From Endomychus coccineus (Eukaryota; Arthropoda; Insecta; Coleoptera; Endomychidae), in contig OY294069.1 in assembly GCA_958510875.1 (NCBI GenBank), forward strand, positions 178,418,868 to 178,482,867: a stretch of 64,000 nt of DNA, read 5' to 3'. Shown here piece by piece: positions 1 through 20,000 of the stretch (within the stretch, counting starts at the first letter, position 1; each line of letters starts with the position of its first letter). The notes under the pieces were generated by a model. The model was not told where the DNA came from and did not search any database. It was given only the letters and a program-made list of their open reading frames with translations. The translations under genes were made by a program, and so were the position numbers.

Positions 1-8094
<8,094 letters not shown>

Positions 8095-8239
8095 AATTAT
8101 GTTAACACTCACTCTCAACTTTTTATTTGTACACGAATAAAAGTTTAATTTTTCAAATCTTTCGGCTATTAATTAGAATTACGAAATTGATTTAACATTC
8201 ATTACTGGTTTTTTTCTTTTGTATAAGTATGTTAGGTAG

Positions 8240-9225
8240 GCCGTAAATGTCACGCCAGGCGATTGTTTCCGAAACGACGATTATTCTGTTGCAGGTCGGC
8301 ACTGATTCTGTGTCGCTCGTAAGTAATTTTTTTGCAGTTTTGTCCACGCGCCCATGTAATTCTGTTGCAGCTCGGTACATATTCCGTATTTTACGCGCGC
8401 CTACTTGTTATTCTGTAATGGTTCGGCACCAAATCTACGATTTTGTGTCGCTCGTAAGTAATTACGTTGCAGTTCGGTACAATTTTTTTAATTTTACTCG
8501 CGCCTTGATGTAATTCTGTTGCAGTTCGGTATCGAATCTACTATTTTGTGTCGCTCGTAAGTACTTTCGTTGCAGTTCGGTGCAAATTTCGTAATTTTGT
8601 GCGCGCCTCCATATAATTCTGTTGCAGTTCGTTAGAGTTTCCGTAATTTTGTGCTCGCCTCCAAGTAATTCTGTTGCAGTTCGGCACCGAATCTACGATT
8701 TTGTGTCGCTAGTAAGTACTTTTTTTTTCAGTTCGGTACAGATTCTGTAATTCTTCGCATGCCTTCATGTAATTCTGTTGCAGTTCGTTACAGTTTCCGT
8801 AATTCTGTGCGCGCCTCCAAGTAATTATGTTGCAGTTCGGCACCGAATCTACGATTTTGTGTCGCTCGCAAGTACTTTTGTTGCAGTTTGGTACACATTT
8901 CGTAGTTTTATGCGCGCCTTGATGTAATTCTGTTGCAGCTCAGTACAGATTCTGTAATTTTACGCGCGCCTTGATGTAATTCTGTCGCAGCTCGGTACAT
9001 ATTCTAGAATTTTACGCGCGCCTTGATGTAATTCTGTCGCAGCTGGGTACAGATTATGTAGTTTTACGTGCGCCTTTATGTAATTCTGTTGCAGTTCGAT
9101 ACATACTCCATAATTTTACGCGCGCCTCGATGTTATTCTGTTGCAGTTCGGTACAAATTTGGTAATTTTGCGCGCGCGCCTCCCTTGTAATCCTGTTGAA
9201 GTTCGGTATTCATGTCATGTAATTC
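8240..9225 (+). repeat. Degenerate minisatellite rich in splice-like motifs
   Basis: About twenty degenerate units of roughly 50-60 bp follow the Lk6 stop by about 150 bp. Most contain GTAATTCTGTTGCAGTTCGGTA followed by a TTTTGTGCGCGCC block; a variant contains GTGTCGCTCGTAAGTA. So the array alternates sequences resembling a splice acceptor (TTCTGTTGCAG) and a donor (CTCGTAAGTA). It could lie in an extended Lk6 3' UTR or in intergenic DNA. Confidence 0.85.
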
Positions 9226-10020
9226 TGCGTCGGTTAGGAAACGAATCGACTGGATATGTGTTGGTTTTATCGGCCTAGGTTTATAAATTGCGCTTGTATT
9301 TTAATACTTTTGTATGTGTTGAGGTAGATTGAGACGCCATCAGTCTACATTGTGATAATTAATTAAGCATCTGACCGTGCAATTTAGTGCACGCTAGACT
9401 GTAGACAGCCGTACCTGTTTTAATTTGTGAGAGATACGGAACATTAAGATGTGTGGGATCTTCTCTAGGTCCCGTTATTTGTACTGACAGTCCATTTGTA
9501 TTCTAAGAGTCCTATATAAGTTTCGAAATTTTTTTTAGAGATTTTTGTAATGCTCAAGGGTATTTTCCCCTTTGTATGATGTATGTGGTATCCAAACGGT
9601 AGGTGCTTTTGAACTACGGCAGCGGACTGGAACGATTTACTAACTTTAGTCGGGTATTATTCCACAATTGTAAGCTTCAGATTGACTCTGTTATTGATTT
9701 CGAGCAATAATTTAAGATTAAACAAAGGTGGGTTCATTGAATTTTTCTTTAATCAAATAGTTCATTTGCATTTGTACGAAATAGTTTTAGCAATTTTTTC
9801 CCCTATAGAATTCCAAATTTGTATTATTTGATTTCTTTTTCTTAAGGGTGAGTGTGTTTTTTTAAAGTTGAAGTCACCGGTTCTATTTTTCATGTGGAAG
9901 ATAAATTTTAGAAATGAAAATATACCGAAATAACAGTCGAAAGGCGAACTGATTTTTATCCAAATTTGGTTATTAAAATATAAAATTTCACCATTTAAAT
10001 TTGATTGATATGGGACCAAG
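9226..10020. other. Unassigned sequence downstream of Lk6
   Basis: Unique-looking sequence between two minisatellites. I see no coding region. It could be a distal part of a long Lk6 3' UTR or plain intergenic DNA; the sequence does not decide between them. Confidence 0.4.
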
Positions 10021-10029
10021 AGATGATAT

Positions 10030-11190
10030 CTTTGACAATTTGGAAAAGTATTTTGTCAAATAATACCAATAGCTTTGTAAGTATATTGACAAATTTTAAT
10101 ATCTTTGTAAATTGGGAAAGTATTTCACAAATATCTTTGTATATTGCAAAATTCTTAGTGAAAATCAGTATCTTTAGAAGTTGGGAAAGTATTTTTTCGT
10201 TTATTGGAAATAAGTCAGTCAAAATCGATATTTTTGTAAACTGGAAAAGTATTTGACAAAATATCTTTGTGTATTTTAAGTCAAATATCAATATCTTTGT
10301 AAATTGGGAGAAAGTATTTGACAAATATCTTCGTATATCTGTTGTATTGGGAAAGTATTTGAAAAGTATCTTTATGTATTTAAAGATTACTCGGTCAAAT
10401 ATCAATATCTTTGTAAATTGGGAGGAAGTATTTGACAAATATCTTCGTATGTTTCAAAAATACTCCGTGAAAATCAATATCTTTGTAAATTGGGAAAGTA
10501 TTTTACAAAATATCTTCGTGTATTGGAAGATTACTCGGTCAAATATCAATATCTTTGTAAATTGGGAGAAAGTATTTGACAAATATCTTCGTATGTTTCA
10601 AAAATACTCCGTGAAAATCAATATCTTTGTAAATTGGGAAAGTATTTTACAAAATATCTTCGTGTATTGGAAGATTACTCGGTCAAATAACAATATCTTT
10701 GTAAATTGAGAAAGTATTTGGCAAATATCTTTATATGTTGTAAAATTCAATATGTTGGGAAAGTATTTGACAAAATATCTTAGTGTATTGGAAAATAATT
10801 CCGTCAACATCACTATCTTTGTAAATTGGGAAAGTATTTGACAAATATCTTTGTAAATTGGGAAAGTATTTGACAAATATCTTTGTAAATTGGGAAAGTA
10901 TTTGACAAATATCTTTGTGTATTGGGAAATAAGTCAGTCAAAATCACTATCTTTGTAAATTGGGAAAGTATTTGAGAAGTACCTTCATATTTTGCAAAAT
11001 TACTCTGTGAAAATCAATATCTATGTAATTTAGGAACGTGTTTGACAAATATATCTTTGTAAATTGGGAAAGTATTTTGACAAAATATTGAAATATTCAC
11101 TTAGTCAAATATCAATTTCTTTGTAAATTGAAAAAGCATTTTGTCAAATAATACCTCTTTGAATTGGAAAAGCAGTGTCAAATAAATTCT
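10030..11190. repeat. Minisatellite with a 144-bp higher-order repeat
   Basis: The basic motif, about 32 bp, is CTTTGTAAATTGGGAAAGTATTTGACAAATAT with variants. In the middle, three markers ATTACTCGGTC at 10386, 10530 and 10674 are exactly 144 bp apart, giving a higher-order unit of 48 codons, which is why long ORFs stay open on both strands here. Three near-identical short units are adjacent at 10820-10915. I read the ORFs as by-products of the repeat, not genes. Confidence 0.9.
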
Positions 11191-12132
11191 CCGAGACTCG
11201 GAAAAGTATGTTGACATTTTTTTTCTTCAATCCGTTCGAAAGTAACTACTAGGCAGTACTATCAGTTAGTTTCATTGATAATACCGATTATTTTAATGAT
11301 TGTCGGTAATTTTCGAAAATATGCTAATACTTTCGATTTCCTGTAGAAATAATGGTAGTTTTCATATTTGTGTAGAATTGAAAAGTACAAATTTAGATTT
11401 AATAACTGTAAAACATCTATTCTAGTTGAAAAACTGAGAAAACCTAAGTGTTTAATCGTGTAGAGGCAGTTAAAATCGAAAAAGTAAATCGTTGCAAGTT
11501 TTCTGTTATGGTTTTCTTCCAACACTCAGGGTGAAAAGTAAATAGATAACGATGCGATGATAACTTAGGACTCGCGTTGCCAAGCGTGTATGTGTTGATT
11601 GAATGAATTGTGATGTATGATTTCTAAATCTTAGATCAGAAAAAAAGTACTCTTTTCTAGACTTATTGATTAAGGCATTTATTACCGAACCACAAGTCTG
11701 TATCACTTTATACCAAAAAAGAAAGATAAAATACAAAACAAAAATAACTTGAACTGTTGTATTTCACTAAATTATCATGAGTGCCATTTCATGTTACTTT
11801 GTAATCGATTCTGCATGATTGTTTTGTAAATTTTTCATACCGGTTTCGATTATAATTTGTATTTACAGAAATATATTGTTGATTATAATGATGTTTTTTT
11901 CTTTTCTATTTTAAGCAATCTAGCATTGAGTAATTTATAGATAGAAATTTATGTACCAAGCGTGCTTTAATTTCGTATAACAATAAATACCGATTTTTCT
12001 ACAACTTGCTTTGATTTTTCCCCAACCTCATTTCTTTCCTTTTTTAAACAGCAGCCACAACGGCTACTTATAGAGCAGCGTTCAAGTTTTACTGTTATCG
12101 ACTTTGGGAAGAGAAGAAGGTCACACTGAGCT
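11191..12132. other. Unassigned AT-rich sequence
   Basis: No gene recognised. A minus-strand ORF at 11506-11736 has a weak resemblance to the far C-terminal tail of LINE polymerases, but no diagnostic motif is present. Confidence 0.35.
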
Positions 12133-12174
12133 CTGAAGAAGCGAACAATAAAGTCGCGAAACGTAAGCAAAGAC
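12133..12174 (+). ncRNA. Hammerhead-like motif, copy 1
   Basis: CTGAAGA (12133-12139), one extra A, a possible stem GCGA/TCGC (12141-12144 with 12154-12157), then GAAA (12158-12161) and CGTAAGCAAAGACG. This matches the hammerhead core CUGANGA-stem II-GAAA except for the extra base before stem II. Activity is not implied. Confidence 0.4.
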
Positions 12175-12189
12175 GTTGAACATTGTTTT

Positions 12190-12620
12190 TTATGTCCAAT
12201 ACCCAACAATCTTATAAATCGTGCGGAGCTCGAACAAGAGATGTTGATACTTCATTTTTCTTCCTCTTTCAAGACCTTGTTCTTCTCAGCAGAGAATTCG
12301 ATGACATACTCACATTCATAGTCATGATTTTTGTTTATCGAGGAGGACAACGCAACGTCAGGCCTACTTGCTTGTATGGATCTGACGGTCGGAAACCGTA
12401 AGGCCGTATTATGGCGATGTGGGCGTACGCCTAGACTGCCTTTGGCGGTTATGCCGACATCTCAGGCGCCTTTCGACAGCCCCTGCAGCTGTCATCAGGA
12501 ACCTGCACACCCATCACGTTGCGGCGATAGGCCAAGGTGTTGATGACGCCATCTTGACAAGCTGCGGTACATCTCTTCGTCTCGGATGGTCTTATTTCTA
12601 ATATATTTTCTGTTTCTACG
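12190..12620 (-). pseudogene. R2/R4-type LINE C-terminal fragment
   Basis: Minus-strand translation across frames gives SETKRCTAACQDGVINTLAY and further on a broken YVIEFSA...KEEEK segment. The second is a C-terminal endonuclease-type signature of R2/R4-like non-LTR elements. A better copy of the same family lies at 60792-61600. This copy is broken by frameshifts and stops. Confidence 0.65.
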
Positions 12621-12815
12621 ATCATAAATTTGACTCGCAGAAGCACGATAACTTGAAATTTTTCTTGTACAGAAGTGTCGTGAAGCGAAAATTTGTGCCA
12701 ACAAAAGGAAGGGAAGTTGGCGATCGACTGATCAAAAGTTTTTATCGAAATAAGCGCCGCTGAAATTATTATGACATTTAACAACTGACTTTATCACATT
12801 TGACTTAAACTGTAG

Positions 12816-13924
12816 TTGTTAATGACCGGCAATATGACGTTCGTCAGCAGAGAGCAACAGGAGACCTCTTCTATTGAAACATATGGGGAATCTCTAGCTG
12901 TAGTAACGTATACTCCAAAGCATTTGACCGAGTCTGGCAGCAAAGCCTTCTTGGGAAACTTTCGTCATATGGTTTGCCGCCTCAACTTTATCGAGTTTTC
13001 TCCCAGTTAGTTCACTCCATGTGGTGATTGACGGAGTATCCTCTGATACAATGGCTATCAAAGCTGGTGTTCCACAGGGATTTGTCTTGGCACTAACTTT
13101 GTTTCTGCTCCATATCAACGATCTGCTGGAAGTGACCACTTGTCCCGTCCACAGTTTTGCTGATGATGGTACACTTCATTTCGCTTTCTCATCTAGAGCC
13201 CATATACCATCCATTGAAACCAGAGAAGCGAAACAGACACAGGTTGACGCAATTAATGGAGATCTGATAATCTAGTAGTTTAATGCAACCAAAACTCAAG
13301 CATGCGTCTTCTTCAGGAAAGCGGATCCTACAATCCCCAACTTGATGTCAGGTATAATTATTCCTATGAAGTCTTCTGTTTCCATGCTCGGGATCACCAC
13401 CAACAGCAACCTATCATGGGAGGCATTGTGAAAAGCGCTTCACAAAAACTTGGTTTTCTATTCCGTGTCAAGGCTACTTTACATCCCAGCAGCTCTTCAT
13501 AATCTACAAAGCACATATTCGACAAGTCCTGGAGTACTGTTCATAGTTCATAGGCTCTCAAACATACGCTGAAGCTCTTGGATTCTATCCAGAAGAGAGC
13601 TATTCGTTTGATTGATGATGTCACACTTTCGAGTTCATTAATCTCTCTAGAACATCGTAGATCCCTTTCTATACATATTTCCATGGTCGGTGTTCATCAG
13701 AAATCTCGTTTCCAGATAAGCGGACTAGACGAGCTCAAACAAGTCACCACTTCACTGTTAAACTCGAGACCTGCCGAACTTCTTCCTGCCAGACTTAATT
13801 TTTTTATGGAACAGCGAAGTTGTGGAAGTCTTTACTTAGTGAGATCTCTCCCTATGCCTATAACCTCCAAACCTTTAAGAAAAATAAGAATGCCCATCTC
13901 CTCTCCCTACATTCCACTGCTGGC
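12816..13924 (+). pseudogene. LINE reverse-transcriptase remnant, interrupted by hAT
   Basis: Successive frames read as non-LTR reverse transcriptase: a degenerate ESLAV...KAF region (12890-12960), VIDGVSSDTMAIKAGVPQG with LFLLHINDLL, then HSFADD (13021-13275), a KLGFLF segment (13440) and LDSIQKRAIRLIDD (about 13575), typical of the thumb region and tail. Several stops and frame changes show it is dead. The hAT at 13925-15881 cuts its 3' end; the tail resumes after 15889. Confidence 0.85.
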
Positions 13925-14218
13925 CAGTGGCGGCTCGTGAACTTTTTAAGAGAGGAGGCTGGACATAAAACGTTTTTGTAAAAATATACTATATTCAGCC
14001 AATTAATTTGAGCTTTGCACAGCGACCGTACCAGCTACTCCAGTGACAAAATTAATTGTTGCCCAGCAAGAACCAAAGTGGAGGTGTAGAGTTTCTCTTG
14101 GCAAAATTTTTTTTTATTAGTTTGTTTTTTTTTTTTTGGATTTTTGATATTTTTTCTTTTTTTTGAAATTTTTCATATTTTGCTTTTTTTTATTAATTTT
14201 ATTAACTTTTTTTATATA

Positions 14219-14692
14219 TTAACGGAATTTTACGGTCTTTAGTTTGCGAAAAATGATCAATAATATTATCATAAAATGTATCATTTTTGTTTTGTGTTTT
14301 ACTAAATCTTTTTCAATAGATATCAAACTAACATTGTATAAACGATTTTGGTCCATTGTATTTCGCATGTAAGTTTTAATTCGTTTGAGAGTAGAATATG
14401 ATCTCTCCACCGATGCCGACGTGACAGGAATGGTGACTGTCAAACAGAGTAGTTTATAAAACTGATGTAAAACTTGTTGCAAATCATCGTCTATCATATA
14501 TTTTATCATATTGGCCTGAATGTCGTACTGGTCTAAAATATCTTTACCCGAGTATATAACGCATAATTCATTGTTCAGTGTTATTTTATCAAAAAAATTA
14601 TATTTTAGATCTAAGTTATCTGAAAGTGTATTGAGAAACTCTTTTGAAAAAGATTCGAAAAATCTTCTATTCGTCAAATCGAAAAACTTCAA
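14219..14692 (-). pseudogene. hAT transposase C-terminal fragment
   Basis: The 157-residue minus-strand frame carries the hAT dimerisation signature VTIPVTSASVERSYSTLKRI followed by RLYNVSLISIEKD. Upstream parts (RNase-H-like core, zinc finger) are missing. It lies inside the hAT element and cannot make a complete transposase. Confidence 0.85.
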
Positions 14693-15082
14693 TTCATGTA
14701 AATCGGAAAATCGAATCTCAAAATTTGACCTTTAATAGTATCTACAATTTCATAAAAAAGTTGTTTATAATGTAGTTTCTTGTCTACCAAATTATATGTT
14801 TTCCTCATTTTCACGGGAGAAGCCTCATCAGTTGAATAATTTTCAAATAAAATATTAAAATGAAATTCTGTATAACGGAAACTTGAAATTTTATCAATGA
14901 GATGTTATCTAAAAGTATATTGGGAAACTCTTTTGAAAAAGATTCGAAAAATCTTCTATTCGTCAAGTCGAAAAACTTCAATTCATGTAAATCGGAAAAT
15001 CGAATCTCAATTTGACCTTTAATATTATCTATAATTTCATAAAAATGTAGTTTCTTGTCTACCAAATTATATGTTTTCCTCC
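14617..15082. repeat. Internal direct duplication in the hAT
   Basis: About 170-190 bp around GAAAAAGATTCGAAAAATCTTC occurs at 14617-14805 and again, offset by 289 bp, at about 14906-15082. Both copies encode the FFDLTNRRFFESFSKEF segment. The duplication disrupts the transposase frame. Confidence 0.85.
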
Positions 15083-15948
15083 TTTGACAATATTCTGTTT
15101 ACCGGTTAATTTAAACTTAATACTCGATGTAATATGTTCCTGTGATTTTTCATGTCTGTCTAGACCACCGAGCTAAATTTTTCAAATCATCATAACCCGA
15201 GTGCCCCCAACATGAAGTTGTATCAGATGTAAATAGCAAGCAATACCAGCAATATAATTTATTGTGTACCTCAGATCCCGTTAACTATAAATATTTTTAT
15301 AATTATCAGTATTAAATGATCGATTTTGAAACTTACCTGTCATTAGTAATCCTTTCAAATCCGGTAAAGGCCGTTTATTTAAAAATGTCATATGTTAATC
15401 CACTAAATGGATTTTCTAAAAAGCCAGCAACTAAATTACTACTACGACTACCACTCAATTTAACGTTTAATAATTAACCGAACAGACAAATTTTAATCTA
15501 ACCTTACTTCGCGTCTCGTGGCATGACTCAATAAGAAGCACTGACACAGCACGTGTCCCAGCAAGTATCGTATTTCATACGACTGACCGACGGCGAACGA
15601 GCGGCTAGCCTTCAGAGAACGTTGCAATTCTAGTGTTTCACTGATTTAGATCAATTGGACTGGTTGGAAAAACGGCAACTGTGTTGAGCGCACGTGTTTA
15701 GCGTTTGAGATATATAGAGAATCTAGCCTCTGGGCACTGTTGCCAGATTGAAAATAACTACTCAGAACGGGGAATTAATTGTAAAATTTAAAGAATTATC
15801 AGAGAAACAGGAAATAAAATGGAGAATGATCATTGGTGAGGAGGCTGAGCCTCCTTAGCCTCCTTCGAGGAGCCGCCACTGCTGCTGGCTCACACGATGT
15901 TCTTCGAACATTATAGGTGTCCCTCTCGTGTAGTCAATAAAAAAACTC

Positions 15949-16650
15949 ATGAAAGTGAGGTTAGGAAATATGGGATATCGGACAAAAGTTGAATTATTTC
16001 TAACTTCAGAAACTGCCGTCGCACTCGCTAAAGCGGGAGCGGAAAAACCACTGATTGGACCAGAGCCAACCTGTGACATTTCTCATGACACAGCGAAATC
16101 TGTAATCCAAAAATGGCTCGAGATAGAGCACCGTGCCTATTGGAGGGAATTGTCCCGTATGTCGCACTCCAAGCGACTGATGGGAGATCTCCAGCAGCAA
16201 CGAGTGAAAAATCTGCTGACGTTCAGCAGACAAGAAGTACGGAATCTTGTTGCATTCTTGATCGGACACGCCCCATGCAACAAACACCTCTGCACGATGG
16301 GTCTGGTAGATTGGTTGCGGCGTGGAAGATGAGACACCTATGCATGTGCTGTGTCAGTGAACGGCATACGCGGTTGGTCGTCGGACATACCTCGGAGACG
16401 ATAAAACAACACCCGAGGAAATCAGAAGTATCCCTTATATCAGGCTACTGAAATTCACAGAATACACCGGACTGATGAGGAGGTAGTAACATGTGAGGGC
16501 ACAATAGGACTATGATGACCGCAGTGCTGTGGGGCTCCCCTTAGGAAGGAGAACCAACCTCACGGAGGAGGGGTTTTGGTCGGTAGGAATCGGGAGCACG
16601 GGCACCCGAGGCGTAAATGCAAGGCTTCCCATCCTTTACGCAAAAAAAAA
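15949..16650 (+). pseudogene. LINE tail with RNase H region and 3' UTR
   Basis: The frame from 15949 to 16332 reads like the end of an RNase H-bearing LINE polymerase: ALAKAGAEKPLIGPEP, then a linker and LIGHAPCNKHLCTMGLVDWL, which corresponds to the conserved GHxxxNxHLxxMGLVD block. After it comes a 3' UTR-like stretch and a short A run (16642-16653). The catalytic RNase H residues upstream are absent. It is a different LINE from the remnant it abuts. Confidence 0.75.
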
Positions 16651-17092
16651 AAACTTCCTCCGACATCAGCTTCCAGCTCCATACTTACATTTCAAATAAT
16701 TCCATCCAATTGAAACATTTTCGGACTTCATCATCGTTGGAAATAAAATGCATGAGAATCCTTCGTTAACCAGGATACAACTATCCGTTTATTATTCACC
16801 TTTTTTTTCAGCATTTCCGCGATATTAATAATTATTAATCAATTAATACTCACCTCATATCGAATTCGAAACTTTCGTAATTCACAAATAAAACAAATCA
16901 CAATTTATATCAAAAATTTTATTAAATAAATAAAAAAGAAGAGAAAAATAATTTGTTCTAACTTGAAAATTTCACAATCGCGTGTTTCAATATTAATCTA
17001 TCTTAATGGCAGTACTGTACAATACTATTTTAAATCGAGAATCACAATTTTATAGAATACAGGAACATTATATATACAATTACAGAAGATTT

Positions 17093-20000
17093 TCAATCCC
17101 GCACCCTCATGTTCCATATACTTGATCTTCTCAATCCCACTGTTGGCCTAGCAATTGAACTAAATTTGAACTTGTTTATATTAACCCGCGATCCTAAACC
17201 CTCTTGCACATAATTCAGCTCGTTCTCGTGAATGTAACCCCCGTGTACGTCCAGATAACACAGCGAAGCCATTTTCTTCAAAGCCCTAAACGTCATCAAT
17301 ATTAGTAACCTTTAAAAGAGTTCACACTGTGGATATATTATAACACTATTGATAAGAAATAATCACCCTTAACCACTAAAAATACCCTTAAAGTACTGAG
17401 GACCTTTCGGCCCAAGTAGCCATCATCAGAGTTAACTTAATTATAAATCAAAATGTGTTTAAATACTATTTTGAGGATAATAATGCAAACATGGGTTACT
17501 CTCAGCTGAAGATGAAGATAAATCGGAATTTAATAAACTGCTTTTTCGTTTATACATTCTCATCCCCTCTAAGTTACCTAGATATTTGTTCGTATAGTCC
17601 AGTTCCTCTATAATTTTGTTTGACGTTATGGGTTCAATTTTTTACGTTCCTCAATTTTGGTTTTGGGCGCGCTGATCACGGATATATGTCTGGGCCCTAT
17701 GCTACTCGAGTTATTGGCCATTTTTTGGGTCAAAATTACCCCGAATTTGATGTTCAATTTTTAGAAAAACTGAGTTCCACTGGATCATTTTATGACAGAA
17801 AAAGTTGTAAAAAACCAAAATGAGTGAAATGACGCCAATTAGAAGTTAATAATAATGTAAGGGGCCTAATATAGGGCACAAAAAGGGCGATTTTTGAGCA
17901 AAAGCAAACGTTTGTTCAATTGTTAATGATAATATGACTGTTTGTCGTATCAACTAATGCTTAACATGCCTTGATAGTATTTTGTGCTTACTTTAATATG
18001 AGTTTTTCATTTGTTCGATATTTGCAAAGGAGGCGCCGCAATCGCTCTTTGCGTAAAAATCGTAATTTTGCTATTAAAAATTAACCTTTTGACTCAAAAC
18101 AAAATTCAAACGAAATATATTGGCGGCTTTCACCCATGAACCAAAATCCAACAACTTTGGTTTATATCAGCCGATTTGAGACTATTTTGAAAAAAAGGAA
18201 CATCGAAAAATGAGAAATTTTTAGGTTAGAAAGTTCAGATCAGAAAAATAATTCATAGTTAAATAGCTGAAACATTTACGCAAATTTTGATATCAAGCAC
18301 GATCTTCTAGGTTGCGGGAATCCCGGGAAAACTCATGATAAGCCTTTTGGGCACTACCGGGCCCAATTTTGGGTCTTTCGTTTTACAACTTGGTTCAGAC
18401 TATAGATGCCTCTTGTGGCTATCTCAATATATCATTCTCCCCGCTTCAGCGTTTGATAGTCACACAAAAAAAATCAATTAAAAATTCCAATTCTTAATTA
18501 TCACAGATAATGTACCCTAGCTTTAACCCGGGTTCGATTCCACCCTGGCGACTTTTATTATTACTTTTTTTTGATAATTATGATACGAAATCATAATAAT
18601 TTTAATAACAATAATTATTATTTAATAAATCAATATTAAAATTAATTAATTAACAAATTAAATGCAGGGTTCGAGGCAGGTTTCAAATACATATAATTTT
18701 GTTTGAAAAAAAAAACGTGGTCTTCATCTCTGACTTGCTAGAAATTCTATATTACATATAATATCAGAGGAGAGGAAGCAGATGTTTCTTTATCAAAAAA
18801 GTGGAGGCTGTTTCTACACAAACACATACAGGTTGTCCTCAAACTGCGTGGCTAAAATAAAACAGAAGATTCTCTGATTCGAAAAAAATTTGATGAGCCT
18901 TTTTACTTTTGCCTCAACTGTCTTGTTTAGCCGGTAGAGGGCTTCAAAGTTGCAAAAATAATTTTGTTTTTTGGGTATAACTTGAGAACGTGATGGAGGA
19001 CTTTTACAATATTTGGCAGGTGAGTTACTGTCAATAATAGCCGTTTTTGAGAGCGGAGCATAGAGCCTTAAAGACCATAGAAATGGCTCAAACTTGAGGA
19101 TGTAACGGGAAAAGTGTCCAGAACTTTTTTGTGGTCGATGTAATTCACTCTATATTTTTTATGTAGATAGCTTATCTAATTTGAAAACTTTTCTTACTCT
19201 TAGAAAATTTTGATAAAATCAACGGATTAGCTTGAAAAAAATAATTTTCGAGTCTCTGCAATTTTGGCTTACTAATTTTACTTGATTAAAATACCTTAGT
19301 TGCCTTTGCTTTTCTAATGTCATTTTGGCATTTGGAGAATTTATTCTCAAAACTGTCAGTTTTTACTTTGCTTTCCGTAAAAATTTTATAAAATTATGGC
19401 TCAAAATTTCACTAACACTGAAATGGTTAATATCTCGGTAAAACACGAATAATAAAAACAATAGAAATGGGGAAACGATGTGATTATTTAGGAAAAACAA
19501 ATGCTAAATTAAAAGAAACAACAAAACTTTTTGGGAAATCGATAAGGCATCAATTGTTCGAAATGTTGCCCATTTTCCTGAATACACAAATTAATTCGTT
19601 TCAAGAAATTGGATTGAACTCTGGCTAGTACTTCAGGATCATTCTTCAATAAATCCGCTTCATGATTAATTCGTTGCAACAATTCCTCTCGTGTGTTTAC
19701 TGGAGCTGCATAAACTTTCGACTTCAAAGCGCCCCATAGAAAGAAGTCGCAGGGCGTCAAATCAGGGGAGCGGGCCGGCCAGTTCACTGGTGCATCGTGT
19801 CCTCTACCTATCCAGCGATCTGGATATTCCGCATTCAAATGTTGCCTCACAGCTAATGTGAAATGAGGAGGTGCACCATCATGGATAAACCAGGCCACGA
19901 CGAATGTGTAAGGGCAAGTCTTCCAACAGTTCAAGTAGCCTTTGTTCCAAAAAGTTCAAGTAGTTCTTTCTCCCCGTTCAATCGATCGGGTATAACGGTA

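Larger units (their letters stand above)
13925..15881. mobile_element. hAT transposon with 8-bp target duplication
   Basis: Termini CAGTGGCGGCTC (left) and GAGCCGCCACTG (right; revcomp identical) are flanked by the same 8 bp, CTGCTGGC, at 13917-13924 and 15882-15889. An 8-bp duplication and the encoded dimerisation domain identify a hAT element. It is about 1.96 kb, inserted into the LINE remnant, and internally shortened. Confidence 0.9.

Noticed and set aside
10269..10876. Long overlapping ORFs on both strands (146 and 92 codons)
   Set aside because: They are explained by the 144-bp repeat period, a multiple of three, and AT-rich units. No splice context or protein family.
18527..18545. 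tRNA-like B box (GGTTCGATTCC) at 18531, with an inverted counterpart near 21460
   Set aside because: No A box, acceptor stem or anticodon arm could be placed around either. Both copies are part of the inverted arms of a foldback element, so I do not call tRNA genes.
19396..19435. Plus-strand start of a transposase (ATGGCTCAAAATTTC)
   Set aside because: It is the inverted copy of the transposase start carried by the long terminal repeat; it stops soon and is not a separate gene.
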